Positions 24,325-32,921 of a stretch of 64,000 nucleotides of DNA are shown here, piece after piece. The notes beneath the pieces were generated by a model. It saw only the letters and a list, made by a program, of their open reading frames with translations. It made no database searches and was not told where the DNA came from. The position numbers and the translations under genes are program-made. The DNA comes from Streptomyces sindenensis (GTDB lineage Bacteria; Actinomycetota; Actinomycetes; Streptomycetales; Streptomycetaceae). The DNA is taken from the NCBI RefSeq assembly GCF_014649035.1, contig NZ_BMSG01000032.1, positions 25,474-89,473 on the forward strand, given 5' to 3'. Each line of letters begins with the position of its first letter. Positions within the stretch are counted from its first letter, which is position 1.

Positions 24325-26811
24325 GTGGTGGGCGGAATCACGCTGGTGAAGGACGGGCCGGACGGCACCGGACCCGACGGACCGGATCCGGACGGCACCG
24401 GACCCGACGGCACCGATCCGGACGGCACGGCGGCGGCGACCGTCGAAACCGCCGCGCCGCCCCCGCCACCCCCTCCGGCCGGACCCGGACCCGGGCAGGC
24501 GGCCGTGGAGATCAGCCCCCGCAAGGTCCGCATGGTCTTCCTCGGGCTGATGCTCACCCTGCTGCTCGCGGCGCTCGACCAGATGATCGTCGCCACCGCC
24601 CTGCCCAAGATCGTCGGTGAGCTGCACGGCCTGGAGAAGATGTCCTGGGCCGTCACCGCCTATCTCCTCGCCTCCACCATCGTCCTGCCGCTCTACGGCA
24701 AGCTCGGCGACCTCTTCGGCCGCAAGGGCGTCTTCCAGTTCGCCATCGTCGTCTTCATCATCGGCTCCGCCCTCGCGGGCTGGTCGCGCACCATGGACGA
24801 ACTGATCGCCTTCCGGGCGATCCAGGGCATCGGCGGCGGCGGTCTCATGATCGGCGTCCAGGCGATCATCGCGGACATCGTCCCGGCCCGGGAACGCGGC
24901 CGCTACATGGGCCTCATCGGTGCGGTCTTCGGCCTGGCCTCGGTCGCCGGCCCCCTGCTCGGCGGGTTCTTCACCGACCACGCCTCCTGGCGCTGGTGCT
25001 TCTACATCAACGTCCCGTTCGGCCTGGTCACCCTCGCCGTCATCGCGGTCGTCCTCAAGCTGCCCCGGCCCGCCGTACGCCCCCGGCTCGACGTCCTGGG
25101 CGCGGCGCTCCTCGCCGCCGCCTCCACCTGCCTGGTGCTGGTGACCAGTTGGGGCGGCACCGAGTACGCCTGGGGCTCGCGCACCATCCTGGGCCTGGCG
25201 GCGGGCGCGGTCGCCACGACGGCGCTCTTCGTCGCCGTGGAACACCGCGCCGCAGAACCGATCATTCCGCTACGGCTCTTCCGCGACTCCGTCTTCAACG
25301 TCACCGGTCTGGTCGGCGCGGTCGTGGGCATCGCGCTCTTCGGCGCCGCCAGCTACCTCCCGACCTATCTCCAGATGGTCGACGGGGTCAGCGCCACCGA
25401 ATCCGGGCTGCTGATGCTCCCGATGATGCTGGGCATCGTCGGCGGCTCCATCGCCTCGGGCCACCTCATCACCCGCACCGGCCGCTACCGGATCTACCCG
25501 ATCGCCGGCAGCGCCGTCTCGGTGGTCGGCATGGGGCTGCTGTCCCTGCTGGAGGCGAACACCTCCCCACTCGCGTACAGCTTCTACCAGGCCGTCCTCG
25601 GCCTCGGTATCGGCCTGGTGATGTCCGTCCTCGTGCTCGCCGTGCAGAACTCCGTACGCCCCTCGGATCTCGGCACCGCCACCAGCGCCAACAACTACTT
25701 CCGGCAGATCGGCGGCAGCGTCGGCGCGGCGATCTTCGGCACGCTGTTCGCCGGGCGGCTCTCCGACGCGCTCGGCGTCCGGCTGCCCACCGGAGCGGAG
25801 TTGCCCGACCCCGAGTCGATCACCCCGCAGATCGTCCACGCGATGGAACCCGCGCTGCGCGACGCCTACATCCAGGCGTACGTCGACGCGATGCCCCGCA
25901 TCTTCCTCTACCTCGTGCCGGTGCTCGTGCTCGGCCTGATCCTCGCCTGCTTCCTCAAGGAGAAACCGCTGGTGTCCCACCACAGCCCCGAAGCCGCCGC
26001 CGAGACCCCGACCGCACAGATCCCGACCGCCCGCGCCGACTCCGGTCACCTCGCCGGGGTGCCGGTGCACGGCTGCGTCCAGCACCCCGACGGCACGACC
26101 GTCCCCCGGGCCGCCCTCACCCTCATCGACGTCCAGGGGCAGCAGACCGGGCGCGGGGCCAGCGGTGAGGACGGCCGGTACGCGCTCAGCGTCCCCGGCG
26201 CCGGCTCCTACGTTCTGATCGCCGCGGCGGGCGGCCACCAGCCGCAGGCCGTCAGCGTCACCGTCGGCGAGCGCCCCGTCGAGCTGGACGTGGTGCTCGG
26301 CGGCGCCGGTCGCCTCGCGGGATCCGTGCTCACCCCCGACGGGGCGCCCGTACGCGACGCGGCCGTCACCCTCACCGACGTACGGGGCGAGGTCGTCGCC
26401 TCGACCCGCACCGGCCGCGAGGGCGGCTATGTCATCGGTGAGCTGATCGCGGGCGAGTACACCCTCGCCGCCAGCGCCCCCGCCTTCCGCCCCGCCGCCC
26501 TCCCGGTCAGCGTGCAGGCAGCCCGCGAGACCCGGCAGGACATCGAGCTGGCGGGCGGGGCCGTCCTGCGCGGCGTGGTCCGGGCCACCGGCGGACGGCC
26601 CGTCGAGGACGCCCGGGTCACCCTGCTCGACGCGGCGGGCCATGTGGTGGACACCCTCACGACCGGGGCTGACGGCTCGTTCCGGTTCGTCGATCTGCCG
26701 TCCGGCGAGTACACCGTGATCGCGGCCGGATATCCGCCGGTCGCCACGGTCCTCCAGGTCGCGGGCGGCGGCCGCACCGAGCGCGACCTGCAACTGGGCC
26801 ACGAGGACTGA
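24325..26811 (+). CDS. MFS drug exporter (DHA2 type) fused to C-terminal carboxypeptidase-regulatory-like repeats
   Basis: 828-aa membrane transporter. After an Asp/Gly/Pro repeat tail come about 14 membrane helices typical of the EmrB/QacA group, with LDQMIVATALPKIVGEL in helix 1, GKLGDLFGRKGVF (motif A) and a motif-C-like GAVFGLASVAGPLLGG. From about residue 575 to the end, three beta-rich repeats of roughly 80 residues (each with DGRYALSVPG/EGGYVIGEL-like cores) match the carboxypeptidase regulatory-like fold. It should export a hydrophobic compound by proton antiport. Start: GTG at 24325 or 24328 behind GAGGGGAG. Role of the extra domains is unknown. Confidence 0.9.
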   Translation: MVGGITLVKDGPDGTGPDGPDPDGTGPDGTDPDGTAAATVETAAPPPPPPPAGPGPGQAAVEISPRKVRMVFLGLMLTLLLAALDQMIVATALPKIVGELHGLEKMSWAVTAYLLASTIVLPLYGKLGDLFGRKGVFQFAIVVFIIGSALAGWSRTMDELIAFRAIQGIGGGGLMIGVQAIIADIVPARERGRYMGLIGAVFGLASVAGPLLGGFFTDHASWRWCFYINVPFGLVTLAVIAVVLKLPRPAVRPRLDVLGAALLAAASTCLVLVTSWGGTEYAWGSRTILGLAAGAVATTALFVAVEHRAAEPIIPLRLFRDSVFNVTGLVGAVVGIALFGAASYLPTYLQMVDGVSATESGLLMLPMMLGIVGGSIASGHLITRTGRYRIYPIAGSAVSVVGMGLLSLLEANTSPLAYSFYQAVLGLGIGLVMSVLVLAVQNSVRPSDLGTATSANNYFRQIGGSVGAAIFGTLFAGRLSDALGVRLPTGAELPDPESITPQIVHAMEPALRDAYIQAYVDAMPRIFLYLVPVLVLGLILACFLKEKPLVSHHSPEAAAETPTAQIPTARADSGHLAGVPVHGCVQHPDGTTVPRAALTLIDVQGQQTGRGASGEDGRYALSVPGAGSYVLIAAAGGHQPQAVSVTVGERPVELDVVLGGAGRLAGSVLTPDGAPVRDAAVTLTDVRGEVVASTRTGREGGYVIGELIAGEYTLAASAPAFRPAALPVSVQAARETRQDIELAGGAVLRGVVRATGGRPVEDARVTLLDAAGHVVDTLTTGADGSFRFVDLPSGEYTVIAAGYPPVATVLQVAGGGRTERDLQLGHED

Positions 26812-26845
26812 GCCGTACGGGCCGGGGACGGTGCGGCCTCGGGAG

Positions 26846-26944
26846 CCGGTGGCACCTGAGGGGCTGGGGGGACCTGAGGGTCCGGTAAGACACGAGGGTC
26901 CGGTGAGACCTGAGGGGTCGGTGGGGCCTGGGGTGCCGGTGGGG
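26846..26944. repeat. Degenerate tandem repeat between convergent MFS and LysR genes
   Basis: Four to five diverged units of about 18-21 bp, built on a CCTGAGGGTCCGGTGAGAC-like core. The array fills most of the space between the two stop codons and no hairpin terminator is seen. Confidence 0.65.
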
Positions 26945-26946
26945 CT

Positions 26947-27906
26947 TCAGGGCTGAGCCCGTACCGGCTCCCGCTCCAGGTCCCGCCCAGCCTCCCGTGC
27001 CGGCTCCCGTACTCGTTCCCGTACCGGGTCCTCCCGCACCAGCCGCATCAGCGACCGCGCCCCCGGGCTCAGGCTCCGCGCCCCCGGGAGCACCACCACG
27101 CTCTCGTACACCGGCCGGTGCGGACCGGCCAGCTCCACCGCGACCAGCCGCGCCGCCTCCGGCTTACGCGAGAAGTGGTGCGGCACCACCGCGATCCCCA
27201 GCCCCTCCTGCACCAGCTCCAGCAGGCTGTGCACATCGTTGACCTCCAGGGCCACCGTCCGCCGCACCCCCGCCGCCGCGAACGCCTCGTCGGCGGCCCG
27301 GCGCGGCCCCCAGTCCGGATGGAAGTCGATGAACGACGCCCCCGGCAGCTCCTCCCACCCCACCTCGGCCCGCCCCGCGTACGGATGCCCCGCCGCGCAC
27401 AGCAGCACCATCGGCTCCCGGGCCAGCGGCACCAGCTCCCCGCGCCACTCCGCCGGGCCGACCGTCGCCGCGAACGCCAGGTCCAGCCGGCCGCCCGCCA
27501 CCCCGTCCAGCAGACTGCTCGTGCCCTCCTGCCGCAGCCGCAGCTCCATCTGCGGATGCTCCCGGTGGAACGCCGCCAGCAGCCGCGCCGGACTCACCCC
27601 CGCCACGCACTGCTCGACCCCCAACGTCAGCGTCCCGCGCAGCAGCCCCCGTACGGCATCGACCGCGTCGCGCGCCGCCCGCGCCCCGGCCAGCGTGCGC
27701 TCCGCCTCCACCAGCAGCGCCCGCCCCGCCTCGGTGAGCCGGACCGTGCGCGTGGTGCGGCTGAACAACGGGGTCCGCAGCTCCTGCTCCAGCGCCCGTA
27801 CGGAGGCGGAGAGCCCGGACTGCGAGACGGCGAGGCGCTCGGCGGCGCGGGTGAAGTGCTGCTCCTCCGCCACGGCGACGAAGTGCTCCAGCTGCCGCAG
27901 TTCCAT
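26947..27906 (-). CDS. LysR family transcriptional regulator
   Basis: 319-aa regulator with an N-terminal winged helix (ELRQLEHFVAVAEEQHFTRA then AERLAVSQSGLSASVRALEQ) and a LysR substrate-binding domain. The C-terminal 25 residues are a repetitive Arg/Glu/Pro tail. It is divergent from the aldo/keto reductase gene with 119 bp between starts, the classical LysR-target arrangement. A perfect palindrome ATTGAGCAAT lies at 27908-27917. TACATT sits 8 nt before the ATG without a ribosome site. Confidence 0.9.
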   Translation of the reverse strand: MELRQLEHFVAVAEEQHFTRAAERLAVSQSGLSASVRALEQELRTPLFSRTTRTVRLTEAGRALLVEAERTLAGARAARDAVDAVRGLLRGTLTLGVEQCVAGVSPARLLAAFHREHPQMELRLRQEGTSSLLDGVAGGRLDLAFAATVGPAEWRGELVPLAREPMVLLCAAGHPYAGRAEVGWEELPGASFIDFHPDWGPRRAADEAFAAAGVRRTVALEVNDVHSLLELVQEGLGIAVVPHHFSRKPEAARLVAVELAGPHRPVYESVVVLPGARSLSPGARSLMRLVREDPVRERVREPAREAGRDLEREPVRAQP

Positions 27907-27907
27907 G

Positions 27908-27920
27908 ATTGAGCAATGTA
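27908..27920. promoter_or_regulatory. LysR promoter/operator region
   Basis: Perfect palindrome ATTGAGCAAT (27908-27917) overlaps the LysR -10 candidate TACATT (minus strand, 27915-27920), consistent with autoregulation and control of the divergent reductase gene. Confidence 0.4.
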
Positions 27921-28025
27921 GACGATGAATCCGAGCGGAATCTCCTGTTGGACTGCTGGATCGATCTGAGGAAGCCTGGAGCCGTCCCCTTCAGTACCCC
28001 CGGATCTCTCCAGCGGAGCCCGCCC

Positions 28026-29030
28026 ATGTACCTGCCGTCCCCCGACCGCTACACCGCCATGCCCTACCGGCGCACCGGCCGCAGCGGTCTGCTGCTTCCC
28101 GCGCTCTCCCTCGGCCTCTGGCACAACTTCGGGGGAGACCGGACGCCCGAGACGCAGGGCGCGATCCTGCGCCGCGCCTTCGACCTCGGCATCACCCACT
28201 TCGACCTGGCCAACAACTACGGCCCGCCGCCCGGCTCCGCCGAGGAGACCCTGGGCCGCGCCCTGGCCACCGACTTCGCCCGGCTGCGCGACGAACTCGT
28301 CATCTCCACCAAGGCCGGCTACCACATGTGGGAAGGGCCGTACGGGGAGTGGGGCTCGCGGAAGTACCTGCGCTCCTCGCTCGACCAGAGCCTGAAGCGC
28401 CTGGGTGTCGAGTACGTCGACATCTTCTACTCCCACCGCCCCGACCCGGACACCCCGCTCGAAGAGACGATGGGCGCGCTCGACTCCGCCGTACGGCAGG
28501 GCAAGGCCCTCTACGCCGGCCTCTCCAACTACTCCGCCGCGCAGACCCGTGAGGCCGCCGCGATCCTGAAGGACCTCGGCACCCCGCTCCTCATCCACCA
28601 GCCCCGCTACTCGATGCTCGACCGCCGCATCGAGGCCGACGGGCTGCCGGACGTCCTGGACGAGCTGGGCGTCGGGTCCATCGCCTACTCGCCGCTGGAG
28701 CAGGGCATCCTCACGGACCGCTACCTGCACGGTATTCCGGCCGGGTCCCGGGCGGCCGGGGACAGCCCTTTCCTGTCCGCCGACGCCGTCACCCCGCAGC
28801 TGGTGGAGCGGCTGCGTGCCCTGGACGCGCTGGCGAAGGAGCGCGGCCAGTCGCTCGCGCAGCTGGCCCTGGCGTGGGTGCTGCGCGGTGGCCGGCTCAC
28901 CTCCGCCGTCGTCGGCGCGAGCAGCGTGGCCCAGCTGGAGAACAGCGTCGAGGCCGCCCGGAACCTGGACTTCACCGAGGACGAGCTGTCCCGGATCGAG
29001 GAACTGCTGCGGGACGCGAAGACGGGCTGA
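28026..29030 (+). CDS. Aldo/keto reductase (YghZ/L-glyceraldehyde-3-phosphate reductase-like)
   Basis: 334-aa NADPH-dependent reductase of the Kv-beta-related group. The catalytic tetrad is visible: Asp60, Tyr65 (DLANNYGPP), Lys96 (STKAGY) and His137 (YSHRPD). The N-terminus MPYRRTGRSGLLLPALSLGL is typical of YghZ-like enzymes. It reduces aldehydes, possibly L-glyceraldehyde 3-phosphate or methylglyoxal; the substrate here is not proven. ATG at 28026 matches the family start. Probably controlled by the divergent LysR. Confidence 0.9.
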   Translation: MYLPSPDRYTAMPYRRTGRSGLLLPALSLGLWHNFGGDRTPETQGAILRRAFDLGITHFDLANNYGPPPGSAEETLGRALATDFARLRDELVISTKAGYHMWEGPYGEWGSRKYLRSSLDQSLKRLGVEYVDIFYSHRPDPDTPLEETMGALDSAVRQGKALYAGLSNYSAAQTREAAAILKDLGTPLLIHQPRYSMLDRRIEADGLPDVLDELGVGSIAYSPLEQGILTDRYLHGIPAGSRAAGDSPFLSADAVTPQLVERLRALDALAKERGQSLAQLALAWVLRGGRLTSAVVGASSVAQLENSVEAARNLDFTEDELSRIEELLRDAKTG

Positions 29031-29256
29031 CGCCGGTCACGTACGGGCGGAAAGGCCAGGTGCCGCGGAGCGGGACGGGCGGTGCGGCTGCCCCGGCGCG
29101 GGGCGCGCCGGGATGCCGGGAGGCGCCGCACCCGGGGGAGAAGCCCCGCCCGCATCGCGTTCACGGGGTTCGCCCGGCGGGCACGGTGTCCGCCCCGGCG
29201 GGCCGCGACGCCCGCCCGCGAGCCGCCGCGCAGGGACGCCGCTGGTCGCCCCCCGC

Positions 29257-30525
29257 TCAGCCGGTGGCCGTCACCGCCGTCCGCACCAGCTCCCTCACCT
29301 GGTCCACGATGTCGGCGCGGTTGCGCTCGAAGTCCGGGTCGGTGACCGTGCCCGTCCGCGGGTCGGTGTTCTCCGCGCCGAACTGGAGGACCGGGGTGTG
29401 CAGATGGCCGCCCGGCAGATCCGGAAGACTGAGCCGGTCGCGCAGCAGGGTGACCCGGTAGGCGATCTCGTTGGAGAGGTAGTCGCCGCCGCCCCCGGCC
29501 CGCGCCGTCGAGCCCGGGGTGGGGCCGTCGGGCCTGGTCACGGGCTGGGTGCCGCCCGCCGGTATCTCGGTGACCTCGGTGTTGTCGTACACCGGGAAGC
29601 GGCCCGTGCCGGCCTCGGTGAGCTGCCGGTACGGGAGGGTCGTGGACGTCCACTGCGGCTGTGTGGCCGGGTCGGCGACGGGGACGAGCCCGGTGCTGGA
29701 GGCGTTCTCGTTGTCGGCGAAGCCACCGCGCCAGGCCCCGTTGGTGCGCTCCACGTCGAAGCGGCCCTGGCGGCCCTGGCTGACCGTGGTGAACAGGTCC
29801 AGACGCGGCAGGTGCCGGGCGAGAGCCCGCTCGACGGCGCCCTCGGCGAAGTCCGCCCAGCGCACCGGGAAGACGACGGTCTCGATCCGGGCCGGCCCGT
29901 CGGGCGTCCGCACCAGCGTGCCGTCCAGGGCGAGCGCGGTCGCCCCCGAGGGGTTGCCGATCCGGACGTCCCGGTCCAGCGTGAACGGGTCGAATCCGGT
30001 GACCAGGACCCGCTTCGTCCGGTGGCCCCGGTAGTGGATGTCGTCCTGGCCGCGCGACGCCGTCTCCAGTGCGGAGCGCAGGGCTTCGCGCCGCCGGTCG
30101 TCGAGGCCGAACCGGGGCGTCCAGGCCCGCAGTTCGCGGCTGAGCGCGAGCCGGGCCCAGTACAGCGGGCGGTCGTCGCCCCGGTTCAGGTCGCCCGTGG
30201 CGGGCCCCCGCCCCTGGGCCCGGTCCACGGCGCGCCGCCACAGCTCCGAGGCGTGGCGGGTCACGGTGCGCTCGGCCTGCCCATAGCTCTTCGCGTGCTT
30301 CAGGGCTCGCTCGAAGCGCGGGGCGAAGGCGTCGAATCCGCTGCGCCGCAGGATCTCCTGCGGGGCGGCCCGGTCGAGGCGCTGCTCCTCGACGGTCGCC
30401 TCCGCCGGGGTGCGGGAGGTGTCCGAAGGAGAAGCGGCGGCGGGCAGGGCGGAGCCCGCCAGGACGAGCAGCAGCGCCATGCCGCCGAGACCGATCCGGG
30501 CCGTCGCGGGGAGTTGGTGGGTCAC
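29257..30525 (-). CDS. Secreted pyroglutamyl-peptidase I-like protein with Cys replaced by Ser
   Basis: 422 aa. A signal peptide (residues 1-32) and a helical N-terminal region of about 135 residues precede a C15-like domain: LVTGFDPFTLDRDVRIGNPS carries the signature start of pyrrolidone-carboxylate peptidases. A Glu (Glu259 in DVERTN) and His (374/376 in GHLHTP) fit the triad, but the nucleophile position reads GGDYLSNEIAYRV, with Ser351 where pyroglutamyl peptidases have Cys in YVCN. It may be inactive, or a serine variant. GTG start with AAAGGGA upstream. Confidence 0.8.
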   Translation of the reverse strand: MTHQLPATARIGLGGMALLLVLAGSALPAAASPSDTSRTPAEATVEEQRLDRAAPQEILRRSGFDAFAPRFERALKHAKSYGQAERTVTRHASELWRRAVDRAQGRGPATGDLNRGDDRPLYWARLALSRELRAWTPRFGLDDRRREALRSALETASRGQDDIHYRGHRTKRVLVTGFDPFTLDRDVRIGNPSGATALALDGTLVRTPDGPARIETVVFPVRWADFAEGAVERALARHLPRLDLFTTVSQGRQGRFDVERTNGAWRGGFADNENASSTGLVPVADPATQPQWTSTTLPYRQLTEAGTGRFPVYDNTEVTEIPAGGTQPVTRPDGPTPGSTARAGGGGDYLSNEIAYRVTLLRDRLSLPDLPGGHLHTPVLQFGAENTDPRTGTVTDPDFERNRADIVDQVRELVRTAVTATG

Positions 30526-30677
30526 ACGGGTCCCTTTCGTTTCACCGGGTGGGCCCCGCAGTATCGCGGCACGGCCCGAGCCGATGCCATAGGGCACTGC
30601 GGCGCGGGGACGCGTGAGACGTCACCGGACAGGCCCCGGCGCGCCGCCCCTCCCTGGCCCGCGCCGCTCGCGGGGCG

Positions 30678-30683
30678 TACGGT
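30678..30683 (+). promoter_or_regulatory. -10 box of a probable leaderless promoter for the peptidase operon
   Basis: TACGGT ends 8 nt before the ATG of the M55 gene and no Shine-Dalgarno site is visible. Confidence 0.4.
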
Positions 30684-30691
30684 GTGGCGGC

Positions 30692-31525
30692 ATGAAGATC
30701 CTCATCAGCGCCGACATGGAAGGCGCCACCGGAGTCACCTGGCCGGCCGACGTGCTGCCGGGGACCCCGCAGTGGGAGCGCTGCCGGTCGATGTTCACCT
30801 CCGACGTGAACGCCGCCGCGCTCGGCTTCTACGACGGCGGCGCCGACGAGGTCCTGGTGAACGAGGCCCACTGGTCGATGCGCAATCTGCTGCTGGAGCA
30901 CATGGACGAACGTGTTCAGATGCTGACCGGCAAGCACAAGTCGCTCTCCATGGTGGAGGGCATCCAGCACGGCGACGTGGACGCGGTGGCCTTCGTCGGC
31001 TACCACACGGGGGCCGGTACGGAGGGCGTCCTCGCCCACACCTACCTCGCCAACTCCATCACCGGCGTCTGGCTCAACGGCGTCCGCGCCAGCGAGGGGC
31101 TGCTCAACGCGCACGTCGCCGCCGAGTACGGCGTGCCCGTCGTCCTCGTCACCGGCGACGACCTGACCTGCGTGGACGCCGAGGGGTACGCCCCCGACGC
31201 CCGGAAGGTCGCCGTGAAGGACTACGTCTCCCGGTACGCGGCGGTCTGCCGCACCCCGGCCCGTACCGCCGCCGGCATCCGGGCGGCGGCGAAAGCGGCC
31301 ACCGCGCTCGCGGGCCGCCGGGACCCGGTGACCGGCTCCGCGTTCACCGTGGAGCTGGAGTTCGACGCCGAGCATCTGGCGGCGGCGGCGACCGTCGTCC
31401 CCGGCGTGGCGCCGAGCGGCGAGAGGCGTGTCGCGTACACCAGCGCGACGATGTACGAAGGAATTCGCACGTTCAAGGCGGTGACGACGATCGTGTCGGC
31501 CGCCGTGGAGGAACAGTATGGCTGA
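30692..31525 (+). CDS. dppA: M55 family D-aminopeptidase (DppA-like)
   Basis: 277-aa zinc aminopeptidase that removes N-terminal D-amino acids such as D-Ala from D-Ala-D-Ala. All key residues of the family are present: Asp8 and Glu10 (ISADMEG), His60 (NEAHW), His105 (GYHTG), His116 (LAHTY) and Glu135 (RASEG). No signal peptide, so cytoplasmic; the family forms ring-shaped oligomers. First gene of a four-peptidase operon, overlapping the next gene by 8 bp. This suggests recycling of cell-wall or D-amino-acid-containing peptides. Confidence 0.92.
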   Translation: MKILISADMEGATGVTWPADVLPGTPQWERCRSMFTSDVNAAALGFYDGGADEVLVNEAHWSMRNLLLEHMDERVQMLTGKHKSLSMVEGIQHGDVDAVAFVGYHTGAGTEGVLAHTYLANSITGVWLNGVRASEGLLNAHVAAEYGVPVVLVTGDDLTCVDAEGYAPDARKVAVKDYVSRYAAVCRTPARTAAGIRAAAKAATALAGRRDPVTGSAFTVELEFDAEHLAAAATVVPGVAPSGERRVAYTSATMYEGIRTFKAVTTIVSAAVEEQYG

Positions 31526-32861
31526 GGCCCCCGACCCGCTCGGCCCCGTGGACCGTCAGGCCCTCGACGAAGTGGTGGCGTTCACCTCCGGGCTGATCCG
31601 CATCGACACCACCAACCGGGGCGGCGGCGACTGCCGGGAGCGCCCGGCCGCCGAGTACGTCGCCGAGCGGCTCGCGGACGCCGGGATCGAGCCGACGCTG
31701 CTGGAGCGCACCCCCGGCCGGACCAACGTGGTCGCCCGGATCCCCGGCACCGACCCCACCGCCGACGCGCTGCTCGTCCACGGGCACCTCGACGTGGTGC
31801 CCGCCGAACCGGCCGACTGGACCGTGCCCCCCTTCTCCGGCGAGGTGCGCGACGGCGTCGTGTGGGGGAGGGGCGCCGTCGACATGAAGAACATGGACGC
31901 GATGGTCCTCTCCGTCGTACGGGGCTGGGCCCGCGAGGGCTTCCGCCCGGCGCGCGACATCGTCATCGCCTACACCGCCGACGAGGAGGACAGCGCCGCC
32001 GACGGCTCCGGCTTCCTCGCCGAGCAGCACGCCGACCTGTTCGAGGGCTGTACGGAGGGCATCAGCGAGTCCGGGGCCTTCACCTTCCACGCCGGTGACG
32101 GCCTCTCGCTGTACCCGATCGCGGCGGGCGAGCGCGGCACGGGCTGGCTGAAGCTGACCGCCGAGGGGCGGGCCGGGCACGGCTCCAAGGTCAACCGGGA
32201 GAACGCGGTGAGCGCGCTGGCCGCCGCCGTCGCCCGGATCGGCGAGCACGAGTGGCCCATCCGCCTCACCCCGACCGTCCGCGCCGCGATCACCGAGATC
32301 GCCGCTCTGCACGGCATCACCGCCGACCTCGACGACCCCGGTTTCGACGTCGCCCAGCTCCTCGGCAAGCTCGGCCCGGCCGCCTCCCTCGTCGAGAACA
32401 CCATCCGCAACAGCAGCAACCCGACGATGCTGGACGCCGGTTACAAGGTCAACGTCATCCCCGGCCATGCCACCGCCTACGTCGACGGACGCATGGTCCC
32501 CGGTGGCGACGAGGAGTTCCACGCCACCCTGGACCGGCTCACCGGGCCGCTCGTCGACTGGGAGTTCCACCACCGCGAGACGGCCCTGACGGCGCCGGTC
32601 GACTCACCGACGTACGCCAAGCTGCGCGCCGCCGTCGAGCGGTTCGACCCGGGCGCGCACACCGTCCCGTACTGCATGTCGGGCGGCACCGACGCCAAGC
32701 AGTTCTCCCGCCTCGGCATCACCGGCTACGGCTTCACCCCGCTGAAGCTGCCCGTCGGCTTCGACTACCAGCGGCTCTTCCACGGGGTCGACGAGCGCGT
32801 CCCCGTCGACGCCCTCCACTTCGGCGTCCGCGTCCTCGACCACTACCTGCGCACCGCCTGA
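31518..32861 (+). CDS. M20/M25/M40 family metallopeptidase
   Basis: 447-aa two-zinc peptidase. Metal ligands and the catalytic Glu are visible: LLVHGHLDVVP, WGRGAVDMKN, ADEEDSAADG, GISESGAF and a late His in LFHGVDERVP. The dimerisation lid domain lies in the middle (about 200-330). It would cleave C-terminal or dipeptide bonds in the cytoplasm. Its ATG lies within the end of dppA behind GGAGG, so the two are translationally coupled. Confidence 0.92.
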   Translation: MAEAPDPLGPVDRQALDEVVAFTSGLIRIDTTNRGGGDCRERPAAEYVAERLADAGIEPTLLERTPGRTNVVARIPGTDPTADALLVHGHLDVVPAEPADWTVPPFSGEVRDGVVWGRGAVDMKNMDAMVLSVVRGWAREGFRPARDIVIAYTADEEDSAADGSGFLAEQHADLFEGCTEGISESGAFTFHAGDGLSLYPIAAGERGTGWLKLTAEGRAGHGSKVNRENAVSALAAAVARIGEHEWPIRLTPTVRAAITEIAALHGITADLDDPGFDVAQLLGKLGPAASLVENTIRNSSNPTMLDAGYKVNVIPGHATAYVDGRMVPGGDEEFHATLDRLTGPLVDWEFHHRETALTAPVDSPTYAKLRAAVERFDPGAHTVPYCMSGGTDAKQFSRLGITGYGFTPLKLPVGFDYQRLFHGVDERVPVDALHFGVRVLDHYLRTA

Positions 32862-32891
32862 CCGCCTGCCGACCGACCGTGCCCCGGGGGG

Positions 32892-32921
32892 ACCGTCCTA
32901 CGTGAAACCGTCCTACGTGAA
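32892..32921. repeat. 15-bp perfect tandem duplication over the S9 peptidase start
   Basis: ACCGTCCTACGTGAA occurs twice back to back (32892-32906, 32907-32921). Each copy carries a GTG in the same frame, so the gene has two possible start codons; the G-rich ribosome site (32886-32891) is correctly spaced only for the first. Confidence 0.9.

Noticed and set aside
29031..29256. Possible small gene between the aldo/keto reductase and the pyroglutamyl-peptidase-like gene
   Set aside because: Only shadow frames with Arg/Pro-rich composition and no ribosome site.
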